This document shows positions 50,627 to 58,375 of a stretch of 58,375 nucleotides of DNA, piece by piece. A program made the translations under genes and the position numbers. Below the pieces are notes generated by a model. The model saw only the letters and a program-made list of their open reading frames with translations, ran no database searches and had not been told where the DNA came from. Position 1 is the first letter of the stretch. Each line of letters opens with the position of its first letter. The DNA lies in NCBI GenBank assembly GCA_022825925.1, contig JAJDVW010000074.1, forward strand, positions 1 to 58,375. The letters are read 5' to 3'. This stretch comes from Pseudomonadales bacterium (GTDB lineage: Bacteria > Pseudomonadota > Gammaproteobacteria > Pseudomonadales > Azotimanducaceae).

Positions 50627-52327
50627 TTAGCTGGCGGCCGCCCCGGGCCCGGCCTTCGCCCCCCGAATCAACCGCCCCGGCAACGCTCCCGTGGCTTCGC
50701 CGTCCTCGAACGTCACCTCGCCCGAGTTGATCGTCATGCGGTATCCCTGCGCCTTCTGGACCAGGCGCTTGCCGCCGGCCGGGAGGTCGTAGGTCATCTC
50801 GGGGGCCTCGAGGCGGAGGCCGTCGTAGTCGATCAGGTTGAAGTCCGCCTTGTAGCCGGGCGCTATCACGCCGCGGTCGTTCAGGCCGTAGACGGACGCG
50901 GAGTCCTGCGTGAGCTTGTGCACGACGAACTCGAGCGGCATGCGCGGGCCGCGGCGCCGGTCGCGGGTGAAATAGCTCAGCATGTAGGTGGGGATGCCGG
51001 CGTCGACGAGCACGCCGCAGTGGGCGCCGCCGTCCGACAGGCCGAACACGCTCTGCGGGTGCTCGATCACCTGCCGCTGCCCTTCGAGGTCGCCCTCGTA
51101 GCGGCCGAACAGCACCAGCAGCGGCTGGCCGTCCGCCAGGGTGTCCATCATCACCTCCCGCGGGTGGACGCCCCGGGCGCGCGCCACCGCCGCCACGGTG
51201 TCGTCGGGGCCGGGCTCGTAGGTGAGCTCCGCGTCCAGCACGTACTGGTACTCGTGGTCGGTCAGGAACCGCACGGCGTCGGCGTTCGGCGGCAGCATCG
51301 GTTCCTCGTTCAGCACGCGCTCACGGAACTCGGGATCCCGCAGCTTTGCCTGGCGCGCGGCAAGAGGCAGTCCGTGGATCTCGCGGTAGGCCCCGAACTG
51401 CCGCATGGGGTTGATGGTCCCTTCGAGCGTCATCAGGATCGACGCGGGCCGCGCGCCGACCTGCGGTCGCAGGCGGAAGCCTTCCGCGTGCAGTTTCTCC
51501 GCGAGATCCCACACGGGTGCGGGGCCCGCGGTCATCAGCGGCGTGACGATGCAGCCCGTGGTACGCGTGATGTGCTCGATCCACGCGAGCTCCTCGGGCT
51601 GATCGAGGCTGTCGGAGACGAACTCCATGGTGCCGTAGTCGAGGCCCTGGAACGCGCTGCCGATGGTCTTCATTTCCTCGGCCGACGCCCGCGTGCCCGG
51701 CACGAGGTTGCCGGCCTTGTCGACGTGCCCGTAGAAGCGCGAAGTGGAGAAGCCGAGTGCGCCCGCCTCGAGCGCCCCGCGCGTCAGGCGGCGCATCTCG
51801 GCCATGTCCTCCGGCGTCGCGTCGTCGTAGCAGCGCTCGCCCATGACATAGAGCCGCATCGCCACGTGCGGCACCTGCGTGCCGACATCGAGCGTGTACG
51901 GCGTGTCGATCCCGTCGAGGTACTCGGCGAAGGACTCCCAGCCCCAGGGGATGCCGTCGTGGAGCGCCGTGCCGGGGATGTCCTCGACGCTCTCCATCAG
52001 CTCCACCAGCCGGTCCTCGGTGCCGGGCCGCACCGGCGCGAACCCGACGCCGCAATTGCCCATGACGATGGTCGTCACGCCATGCCAGCTCGTCGGCGTC
52101 ACCTGCTTGTCCCAGCACACCTGGCCGTCGTAGTGGGTGTGGATGTCGACGAACCCGGGGGTCAGGAGGTCACCGTTGGCGTCGATGACGCGCTTTGCGT
52201 TCGCTGGAGAGGAACCTGTCGGGGCGACTTCGATGATCTGCCCCCCGTCGACGACGACGTCTCCGCTCCGTTGCGGAGCCCCGGTGCCGTCTACGATCGT
52301 GGCGTTCTTGATGAGCAGGTCGTGCAT
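50627..52327 (-). CDS. N-acyl-D-amino-acid deacylase/amidohydrolase
   Basis: 566 residues from ATG 52327. The amidohydrolase barrel opens [20 protein letters not shown], and the first metal-site motif is [37 protein letters not shown] follows, which is characteristic of D-aminoacylases. Further signatures are [16 protein letters not shown] and [14 protein letters not shown] (last metal Asp/His region). It probably removes acyl groups from N-acyl-D-amino acids or hydrolyses a related cyclic amide. It is cytoplasmic. No racemase or transporter gene is adjacent. Confidence 0.87.
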   Translation of the reverse strand: MHDLLIKNATIVDGTGAPQRSGDVVVDGGQIIEVAPTGSSPANAKRVIDANGDLLTPGFVDIHTHYDGQVCWDKQVTPTSWHGVTTIVMGNCGVGFAPVRPGTEDRLVELMESVEDIPGTALHDGIPWGWESFAEYLDGIDTPYTLDVGTQVPHVAMRLYVMGERCYDDATPEDMAEMRRLTRGALEAGALGFSTSRFYGHVDKAGNLVPGTRASAEEMKTIGSAFQGLDYGTMEFVSDSLDQPEELAWIEHITRTTGCIVTPLMTAGPAPVWDLAEKLHAEGFRLRPQVGARPASILMTLEGTINPMRQFGAYREIHGLPLAARQAKLRDPEFRERVLNEEPMLPPNADAVRFLTDHEYQYVLDAELTYEPGPDDTVAAVARARGVHPREVMMDTLADGQPLLVLFGRYEGDLEGQRQVIEHPQSVFGLSDGGAHCGVLVDAGIPTYMLSYFTRDRRRGPRMPLEFVVHKLTQDSASVYGLNDRGVIAPGYKADFNLIDYDGLRLEAPEMTYDLPAGGKRLVQKAQGYRMTINSGEVTFEDGEATGALPGRLIRGAKAGPGAAAS

Positions 52328-52506
52328 GGGCGAGGGTTCCCGGTGGTGGCGCGCGGTGAACGGGCGATGATAGCCAATCCGTGGGGGCGTGGGTGGCCGG
52401 GCGAGGCCTGCGGCCTGGGGGAACCGGTTCCGATCCAACGGTTTTGATTGCATAATTTGCTGGCATTTCACGGGCTCCGTTGGACGACGGGCGAGGAGGC
52501 GCTACA

Positions 52507-52764
52507 TTGAGGTCTAGCATTACCATCCGCGATATCGATCCTGGCGACAAGTCCTGGCTCAAACGTGAAGCCCGGCAGGTCGGAGTGTCGATGGAAGAGC
52601 TCGTGCGACGCCTGATTCACGAGCAGCGTACGAGAACCGAGCGCCGTCCAAAGCCCTCCGAGGCTTTCGCGCGGCACTTTGGGGAAAAGCATGGGGTCGA
52701 ACTCCCTGCCACCGCGCGTTGGGGACACAGACCGGTGTCTTTCGCCGATGAGGGGCGTGAGTGA
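52507..52764 (+). CDS. fitA-like: FitA-type ribbon-helix-helix antitoxin
   Basis: 85 residues if started at TTG 52507. The family signature follows immediately: SSITIRDIDPGDKSWLKREA and RQVGVSMEELVRRLIHEQRT form the RHH DNA-binding unit. The C-terminus (FGEKHGVELPATARWGHRPV) holds the toxin-binding arm. No ATG fits better. Its stop overlaps the GTG start of the PIN toxin by four bases (GTGA), so the pair is co-translated and self-repressed. Confidence 0.85.
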   Translation: MRSSITIRDIDPGDKSWLKREARQVGVSMEELVRRLIHEQRTRTERRPKPSEAFARHFGEKHGVELPATARWGHRPVSFADEGRE

Positions 52765-53219
52765 CAGCCGCGCTCGCGTGGTTGATCGACACGAATGTCG
52801 TGTCGGAGATGATGCGGCCGCGGCCCGAGCCGCGAGTGGCGGCGTTCGTGGACTCGATCGAGTCCGAGGGCCTTGGGCTGGCCTCGATCACGGTTTGGGA
52901 GATTCTCGACGGAATCGGACGTCTGGCCCACGGACGGCGCCGGGAGAACCTGTCTGCCCGATTCCAGGATGTCCTCGACGAGTTGTTCGAGGATCGCATC
53001 GTCTCCTGGACTTTGGCCGACGCCCGGGAGTGTGCCCGAATCATGGAAGAAAGACGCCGACGTGGGGAGTCGTTGGACGGCCATGTCCCCGATGCGTTTC
53101 TGGCTGCCGCCGCGGCCACCCGTGGGCTCGCCATCGTCACCCGGAACACCGGGGAGTTCCGTAACACGGGGATCAGGACCGTCGACCCGTGGACGGTCGG
53201 GCCGCCGGGCGCTCACTAG
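52761..53219 (+). CDS. fitB-like: FitB-type PIN-domain toxin
   Basis: 152 residues from GTG 52761. PIN residues: D in WLIDTNVVSEMMRPRP, E in ITVWEILDGIGRL, and the final D pair in GHVPDAFLAAAAATRGLAIV and TRNTGEF. The DTNVVSE start plus VTRNxxxF end identify the FitB/VapC subgroup. It is a probable tRNA- or rRNA-cleaving nuclease neutralised by the FitA-like protein. The stop codon overlaps copy 3 of repeat A. Confidence 0.9.
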   Translation: MTAALAWLIDTNVVSEMMRPRPEPRVAAFVDSIESEGLGLASITVWEILDGIGRLAHGRRRENLSARFQDVLDELFEDRIVSWTLADARECARIMEERRRRGESLDGHVPDAFLAAAAATRGLAIVTRNTGEFRNTGIRTVDPWTVGPPGAH

Positions 53220-53310
53220 GACCCTTCAGCCGGGGGAGCTTCCCCGACCGCTGACGCGCGAGGAAAGTGCAGGCTTCTCCCCCGTCGCCGGGGGCGTACT
53301 TCCATGCAAG
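53218..53310 (-). repeat. Dispersed double-hairpin repeat A, copy 3
   Basis: 93 bases, inverted relative to copies 1 and 2. It is closest to copy 1: the middle (ggcgacgggggagaagcct) is identical. CAGCCGGGGGAGCTTCCCC with the matching GCTG forms one stem, and ACTTTCC/GGAAGT the other. It begins on the last two bases of the fitB-like stop codon. Confidence 0.92.
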
Positions 53311-53624
53311 GTTAGTCGTCCAGTCCTCGCGCGCGACGTTGCACCTCGCCCCGGGTCGCTCCGCGCATCCGCTTCCAATCGTCGCGATGGTCGGGCGCCC
53401 GGCGACGCGGCCCCATGGCAGCCCGGTTGGCGGGGTCGCGTTCCCAGGCCAGTCGATGGACGTACTTCACCCCTGTCCTTTCGTAGATGGTCTCAGGCTG
53501 GCGTCCTGGATTGACGGCAGCCGGAGATCCGATAACCACCGGGTCAACCAGCAGGCTTCGCCCCGCGTGTCCGGTCTCACGGGGCTGTCCTTTCCCCGCA
53601 TGGCGTCGATTCGGACTTGGACCC
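53311..53624. other. Gap between the toxin-antitoxin module and the SDR gene
   Basis: About 315 bases. A minus-strand frame is open (53312-53647) and includes ETIYERTGVKYVHRLAWERD, but I recognise no family and see no ribosome site. It could be a decayed fragment. Confidence 0.35.
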
Positions 53625-54410
53625 TCAGGTCGCCAGAAACCCCCCATCCACCGGCACGGCGGACCCGGTGATGTACCCGGCGTCGTCGCTGAGCAGAAAG
53701 GCGATCGTCGCCCCGTACTCCTCCTTCAGCTTCCCCTGCCGCCGTATCGCGAGCCACCCCCTGCCGCGCGGGAGCCTGGCCTGGGGCGTCTTCATCCGCT
53801 CCCGGTCCTCCCCCGCGTGCTTGCCGAAGTTGCTGCCGTCCACCCCCGAGGGCTGGATCGCGTTGGCGCGGATGTGGTGGCCGCCGTAGTCCACGGCGAT
53901 CTGCTTCGCGAGCCCGATGAGGCCGTGCTTGGACGTGGCGTAGGACGCGTTCGAGCCGCCGGGCCCGATCACCGAGCCCGCGATGGACGAGGTCATGACG
54001 ATGGACCCGCCGCCGCCTTCCATCATGTGGGGCAGGGCGTGCTTGCTGCAAAGGAAGGGCCCGGTGAGGTTGACGTCCAGCACGAACTGCCAGTCGGCGA
54101 GGTCGGTCTCGTGGATCCAGCCCCGTCCAGCCGTCCCGGCGTTGGCCACGAGGCCCCACAGGCCGCCGAACTCCGCCACCGTACGCCGCACTGTCTCGGC
54201 GACCTGCACCTCGTCCGCGACGTTGCACTCGACGGCGATGGCTTCGCCCCCGGCCGCACGAACCAGCTCCGCGGTCTCCTCGGCAAAGCCGGGCCGGATA
54301 TCGGCGACCGCCACCCGCGCGCCTTCCTCCGCGATCCGCAGGCAGGCGCCCCGGCCGATGCCGCTGCCTCCGCCGGTGACGATGACGGGGCGCCCTCGCA
54401 GTCGGTTCAT
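53625..54410 (-). CDS. Short-chain dehydrogenase/reductase (SDR)
   Basis: 261 residues. The classical SDR features are in order: cofactor loop VIVTGGGSGIGRGACLRIAE, ADIRP after beta-2 (acidic, favouring NAD), LVANAGTAG, the active-site Ser in VMTSSIAGSVI, and YATSKHGLIGLAKQIA with the catalytic Tyr and Lys. The end AGYITGSAVPVDGGFLAT is typical. Substrate unknown. It is divergent from the MBL-fold gene at 54523, with 112 bases between starts. Confidence 0.92.
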   Translation of the reverse strand: MNRLRGRPVIVTGGGSGIGRGACLRIAEEGARVAVADIRPGFAEETAELVRAAGGEAIAVECNVADEVQVAETVRRTVAEFGGLWGLVANAGTAGRGWIHETDLADWQFVLDVNLTGPFLCSKHALPHMMEGGGGSIVMTSSIAGSVIGPGGSNASYATSKHGLIGLAKQIAVDYGGHHIRANAIQPSGVDGSNFGKHAGEDRERMKTPQARLPRGRGWLAIRRQGKLKEEYGATIAFLLSDDAGYITGSAVPVDGGFLAT

Positions 54411-54522
54411 GGCTCGCTCCAGTGGTGGGATTGGGATAGGTTCTCACACTGGCCGGCGCGGGAGCCCGGATCTTCGATCGTCCCCGGCGGTTCGGACCAT
54501 TGACCCGTCTCGCGAGGAGAAC

Positions 54523-55155
54523 GTGGAACTGCTGTTCGACAACGTCTATCGCATCCTGCCGACCAAGGTCACGCCGACCAAGTACGCGAGCCTGTTCGTG
54601 ACCCGCCCCGAGGGCAACCTGCTCTTCTCGTGCCTCGGCGGCCACAGCAGCTTCGAGGGCAGCTTCGACGACATCGAGGCCCTCGGCGGCGTCGCGTTGC
54701 ACCTCCTCGGCGACATGCACTTCGCGGCCCGCTACAACGACGACGTGGACGCGCGCTTCGGCGTGACGACGATGTGCAGCGAGATCGAAGGCCCGGACGT
54801 CCGGCGCAAGGTCGCGAAGGTCGCAACGTTCCCGTTCGAACGGCACCTGCTGGCACCGGGCGTCGAGGTCATCCCGACGCCGGGACACCGGCCGGGCGCG
54901 GTGTCGTACCTGGTCAAGTCCGGCGCGCGGCGCTGCCTGTTCACCGGCGACTCGATCTATCACAACGGGGAGCGGTGGATGTGCCCCGTCAGCAAGAAGA
55001 ACCGCAAGACGATGCTGGCTACGCTGGACATGCTGGCCGAGGTGGAGTTCGACGTGCTGCTGGCGAACACGGGGGCGGAGAACCCGGTGTGCTGCGTCGA
55101 GGTCGACGAGGCGGCGCGGGCGGAGTTCATCGCGGGGTTGGCCGGAGGGCTTTGA
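54523..55155 (+). CDS. Metallo-beta-lactamase-fold hydrolase, atypical metal site
   Basis: 210 residues from GTG 54523, preceded by GCGAGGAGAAC. The fold reads VYRILPTKVTPTKYASLFVT, LLFSCLGGHSSFEGSFDDIE, LHLLGDMHFAARYNDD, VEVIPTPGHRPGAVSYLVKS and RCLFTGDSIYHNGERW. The usual HxHxDH motif is reduced to LGDMHF. The later PTPGHRPG His and FTGDS Asp are kept, so the metal site is incomplete or altered. It is cytoplasmic. Function is unknown beyond probable ester or thioester hydrolysis. Confidence 0.8.
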   Translation: MELLFDNVYRILPTKVTPTKYASLFVTRPEGNLLFSCLGGHSSFEGSFDDIEALGGVALHLLGDMHFAARYNDDVDARFGVTTMCSEIEGPDVRRKVAKVATFPFERHLLAPGVEVIPTPGHRPGAVSYLVKSGARRCLFTGDSIYHNGERWMCPVSKKNRKTMLATLDMLAEVEFDVLLANTGAENPVCCVEVDEAARAEFIAGLAGGL

Positions 55156-55231
55156 GCGCGGGCGACCGCCTTGGCACGCGTGTCGGCGCCAGTCGACCTT
55201 TTGGCCGCTACGCGCGGTCCGGGAGGTCTGG

Positions 55232-55489
55232 ATGAGGGTGACAGTGCAGGTCGAGATAGACAAGGATGTCCGGGACGAAGCCGCGAGGCGGTTGGCGGAA
55301 AGCGGTCTCACGATCGATCAGACGATGCGGATCGTTCTCGAACGGGCGGCGGCGGGCTGCGGGCCGGACTTCGCGGCCTTGGTGCCGAACCGCACCACGG
55401 TCGAGGCGATCAAGGCGGCCCGTCGCGGAGAGCTCGTTGACCTGGGGACTCCCTCGCAAGCGCTTGCGGAACTGAACGACAGAGAGTGA
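55232..55489 (+). CDS. RelB/DinJ-family antitoxin without a visible toxin
   Basis: 85 residues. MRVTVQVEIDKDVRDEAARR and LAESGLTIDQTMRIVLERAA are the ribbon-helix-helix and dimer helices of RelB/DinJ. FAALVPNRTTVEAIKAARRG and ELVDLGTPSQALAELNDRE form the tail that would bind a RelE/YafQ toxin. No such toxin follows: downstream lies the broken PQQ dehydrogenase. It is an orphan antitoxin or the survivor of a module whose toxin was lost. Confidence 0.8.
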   Translation: MRVTVQVEIDKDVRDEAARRLAESGLTIDQTMRIVLERAAAGCGPDFAALVPNRTTVEAIKAARRGELVDLGTPSQALAELNDRE

Positions 55490-55525
55490 ACGCCGCGAGG
55501 GAACGCGGTCCGGAAGGGATGTCGG

Positions 55526-57455
55526 TTGTTGATCTGGCACCAGGGCGGCGCACACGGGCTGGACGTCGCCGGCGTGGCGTCGAAGACCATCCGCCCACCG
55601 GACACCGTCGATGTCGGCGAAGGCTGGGCTCACTACGGCGGCGACGCGGGTGGACACCGCTACAGCCAGGCGAGCCAGATCACCCGGGCCAACGTCGCCC
55701 GTCTCGCGCCGGTCTGGGAGTACCGCACTGGCGACATGACCAGACGGGCGAACCACATGCACCAGGCCGCCACCGAAGGCACTCCGATCCTGGTGGGCGA
55801 CGCGCTCATCCTCTGCACGCCGTTCAACGAAGTCATCGCCCTGGACGCGGACAGCGGCGCCGAGCGATGGCGCTTCGATCCGGACATCGACCTTGGCCAG
55901 GACCCCGCGAACCAGTTCGTCTGCCGCGGCGTCACCCATTGGCGCGATGCCGACGCGACGGGGCCGTGCGCCGACCGGATCTTCATGGGCACGAACGACG
56001 CCCGGTTGATCGCCCTCGATGCGGCGACCGGCGGCCGCTGCCCCGGTTTCGGAACCACGGCGAGGTGCGCATCGATCACGGAATGCCGCTCCTGTGGCCC
56101 GGCGAGTTCCAGATCACGTCGCCGCCCGTCACGGTCGGCGACACCCGTCGTCGTCGGTTCCGCGATCGGCGACAACGCCCGCGTCGTGGCGTCCGCGGGC
56201 TCGGTGCGCGCGTTCGACGCCCGGAGCGGCGCCCCGCGCTGGGAGTGGGACCCGATCCCGCGCACCGCGGACGACCCCGCGGCGCCGACGTGGCAGGGCG
56301 CGCAGCCACCCACGGAAGGCCACGCCAACGCGTGGGCGCCGATGGCGGCGGAGGAGGAACGCGGCCTCGTGTTCGTGCCGACCAGCAGCCCCAGCCCGGA
56401 TTTCTTCGGCGGCCTGCGCCCCGGTGACAACCGCCACGCCAACTCCGTCGTCGCCCTGGAGGCCGCGACGGGCGAGGTACGCTGGAGCTTCCAGACCGTG
56501 CACCACGACATCTGGGACTACGACGTGCCGGCGCAGCCGGGCCTGTATTCCGTCTGGCGCGACGGCGCGCCGCACGACGTGGTGGCCCACAGGTGACGAA
56601 GACGGGCTTCGTCTTCGTGCTGGACCGCGACACCGGCGAGCCGTTCCTGCCCGTCGAGGAACGGCCGGTTCCGCAGACCGGCGCTCCGGGCGAGTGGCTC
56701 TCGCCGACGCAGCCGTTCCCGGTCGTGCCCCCGCCCATCGTGCCGAGCCGCCTGTCTCCGGGTGACGCGTTCGGACTGACCCTGTTCGACCGCCTGGGCT
56801 GCCGTGCGCGGATCGCCGACTCCCTGGCCGACGGCCTGTTCACCCCGCCTTCGGAACAGGGAACGCGCTGCTCTATCCGTTCACCGGCGGCGGCGCGAAC
56901 TGGGGCGGGGCCGCGTACGACCCGCTGCGCAACCTGCTGGTCGTCAACATGAACAACGTCGCGCACCACATCCGGTTGATCCCGGCCGAGGAGGTGGGGG
57001 AAGCGCGCAAGGTCTTCCACGACCAGGAAGTGTCTCCGCAGGCGGGCGCTCCGTTCGGAATGAAGCGGGAGTTGCTGCTCTCCCCCCTCGGCATCCCCTG
57101 CACGCCACCGCCCTGGGGCGTCCTGGCGGCCGTCGACCTGGCCAGCGGAGAGATCGTCTGGCGCAAGCCGCTTGGCGAGACCGAGGGCGTGACCCTGGGC
57201 CTGCCGAGCCTGGGCGGGCCCATCGTGACCGCGGGCGGCCTGGTCTTCATCGGCGGCACGATGGACGACATGCTGCGCGCCTTCGACGTGGCGATGGGTG
57301 AGCTGCTGTGGCAGTGGCAACTGCCCGCGGCGGGCCAGACCACACCGATGACGTACGTTCGGGAGGGCCGGCAGTACGTCGTGATCCAGGCGGGCGGGAA
57401 TGCGACCGCGCAGGGGCGGCCGGGGGATGCGGTGGTGGCGTTCGGCGTTGAGTGA
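55526..57455 (+). pseudogene. PQQ-dependent dehydrogenase (membrane glucose/quinate dehydrogenase-like), several frame breaks
   Basis: The beta-propeller is easy to follow: WAHYGGDAGGHRYSQASQIT and APVWEYRTGDM, then PILVGDALILCTPFNEVIAL and FVCRGVTHWRD, later EATTGEVRWSFQTVHHDIWD-like text (AATGEVRWSFQTVHHDIWDY), TKTGFVFVLDRDTGEPFLPV, GGGANWGGAAYDPL and TMDDMLRAFDVAMGELLWQW. To read it, one must change frame near 56050 and back near 56140, again at about 56590 (VVAHR stop), and again near 56870. Four or more indels, plus the lack of the N-terminal membrane helices of Gcd-type enzymes, make it non-functional as written. Confidence 0.85.
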
Positions 57456-57535
57456 CGCATGGCGCCGGACGAGGCGGGACGGCGCACCCCTCGGCCCGTC
57501 CCATGTCCGGGGAGCAGGACGCCCCGGACCGCCCG

Positions 57536-58120
57536 CTACTGCCCGGGCCTGGCGACCGGGATGAAGTCGGCGAACGGATTCGGTGTCGGGGGCTCCGCCG
57601 CAGGTCCTGCCGACTCGCGCTCCACCCGGGTCGCGGCGCGCATGCGCAACCCGATTTCGAACCCGCCGGGTTCGTAGACCATGATCGCGTGGACGGGCTC
57701 GTCGCCGACCACCTCGACCCAGTGCGGCGTGTCCGGGGGAATGTAGACGAGGTCGCCGGGCCCGATTTCCTGCGTCTCGCCCCCCACGGTCCACCGCATC
57801 CTGCCGGCGAGCACGATGAACGTCTCCGCGTGCCAGCCATGCCTGTGCGACGGGCTCTTCATCCCGGGCTGGAAGGTCTCGTCGATGATGCTGTAGCGAC
57901 CGTTGGTCTGGTCCGCCGTCAGCATCACGCGGCTGACGGAGGTCGCGCTGGGTTCCAGCGTCTCGGCGTCTTCGCGCGTGACGAAGAGATGCGTTGCTGC
58001 CGGGCTCGTTTCGGCCTGGTCCTGGCCTTGCCCCTGCGCCAGCGCGGGCACGGCAGCGACCGCGATCCCTGCGCCGAGCGCCGCACGGCAGAAGGCTGTT
58101 ACCAACAGCTTCCCTTGCAT
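57536..58120 (-). CDS. Secreted cupin-domain protein
   Basis: 194 residues with a signal peptide (RAALGAGIAVAAVPALAQGQ). The cupin barrel has motif 1 in MKSPSHRHGWHAETFIVLAG (His-His-Glu metal ligands: HRHGWHAETF) and motif 2 in GDLVYIPPDTPHWVEVVGDE (third His in TPHWV). A proline-rich tail ends at PVARPGQ. Periplasmic cupins of this type bind or oxidise small molecules. The 3' end converges on the PQQ dehydrogenase remnant, but no functional link is shown. Confidence 0.85.
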   Translation of the reverse strand: MQGKLLVTAFCRAALGAGIAVAAVPALAQGQGQDQAETSPAATHLFVTREDAETLEPSATSVSRVMLTADQTNGRYSIIDETFQPGMKSPSHRHGWHAETFIVLAGRMRWTVGGETQEIGPGDLVYIPPDTPHWVEVVGDEPVHAIMVYEPGGFEIGLRMRAATRVERESAGPAAEPPTPNPFADFIPVARPGQ

Positions 58121-58375
58121 GGTGGACGGAACCTCCGTTGACGATCGGTCCTTGGACCTGTGCAGCTTACGTGTGCGAGCACCACAGAATCTACTTGCGA
58201 TCGCAACGCGATGTGCTCAGGTGGGGTGGGGCGCCTAGCAGACTGTCGGACTTGGGGGCATTCGGAATCGGTCACGGCGACTGCGTCGGCCCTGCGGGGC
58301 GCGGGCTGCGGAGATGTTCTCGGCGGCCGGAACTCCGCGCCGGGCGGGCGACCGTCGCAGGACGCCCGGAACGCG
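58121..58375. other. Right edge, no gene identified
   Basis: About 255 bases upstream of the cupin start. They contain its presumed promoter region and then GC-rich DNA (from about 58240, cagactgtcggacttggggg) without a recognisable coding frame. The latter could be the end of an element that continues beyond the window. Confidence 0.4.

Noticed and set aside
53983..54522. In-frame N-terminal extension of the MBL-fold gene
   Set aside because: It lies antisense to the SDR gene and its text is not protein-like; GTG 54523 has a good ribosome site and gives a normal fold start.

Overview
The window is GC-rich DNA from a Gram-negative bacterium. The evidence is a four-gene cbb3 oxidase operon, a CsgG-type protein, an outer-membrane barrel fragment, a lipoprotein with a lipobox, a two-cysteine OxyR, a group II intron remnant and many type II toxin-antitoxin pairs. 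A proteobacterium, most likely an aerobic heterotroph, fits best. This is inference from gene content; there is no rRNA or other marker gene, and no tRNA or CRISPR array was seen.

Layout. (1) 1-6000 looks like the remains of a defence island: a broken group II intron reverse transcriptase, two adjacent PD-(D/E)XK nuclease genes (a modification-reader/HsdR-N-like fusion and a PGN_0703-like enzyme), a CsgG-family secreted protein and a broken DUF4268 nuclease-like gene. (2) 6-24 kb is a catabolic and transport region: NTF2-like protein, two MFS transporters, an esterase, a very large diheme YVTN beta-propeller protein, an FAD amine oxidase, a frameshifted GST, a Fic protein, a Gfo/Idh dehydrogenase beside a GPH sugar symporter, a fatty acid desaturase, a VapBC pair and a sodium:solute symporter. 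(3) 24-34 kb has a DUF547 protein convergent with a VTT-domain/mercuric-reductase-like fusion, another VapBC pair, and a tightly overlapping ECF sigma / dockerin-like / cohesin-like / VIT-VWA lipoprotein operon. (4) 34-44 kb is respiratory and oxidative-stress DNA: oxyR next to a katG that has lost its catalytic core, a second Fic protein, a TlpA-like thioredoxin with an ECF sigma/anti-sigma pair, and ccoNOQP preceded by a coupled Yip1-like membrane protein. (5) 44-58 kb has a polyamine-type binding protein, a P450, a broken PLP decarboxylase, a broken extradiol dioxygenase, two more toxin-antitoxin pairs plus an orphan RelB, an N-acyl-D-amino-acid deacylase, an SDR, an MBL-fold hydrolase, a badly frameshifted PQQ dehydrogenase and a secreted cupin.

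Two features run across the window. First, there are two families of double-hairpin interspersed repeats. A 92-base element occurs three times and touches two gene ends. A 58-base element occurs twice: once read in frame inside an MFS transporter gene, and once supplying the stop codon of a decarboxylase gene. Second, more than ten single-base or short indels break otherwise recognisable genes. Either this is a genome in decay or the consensus keeps long-read type errors; the sequence alone cannot settle which.
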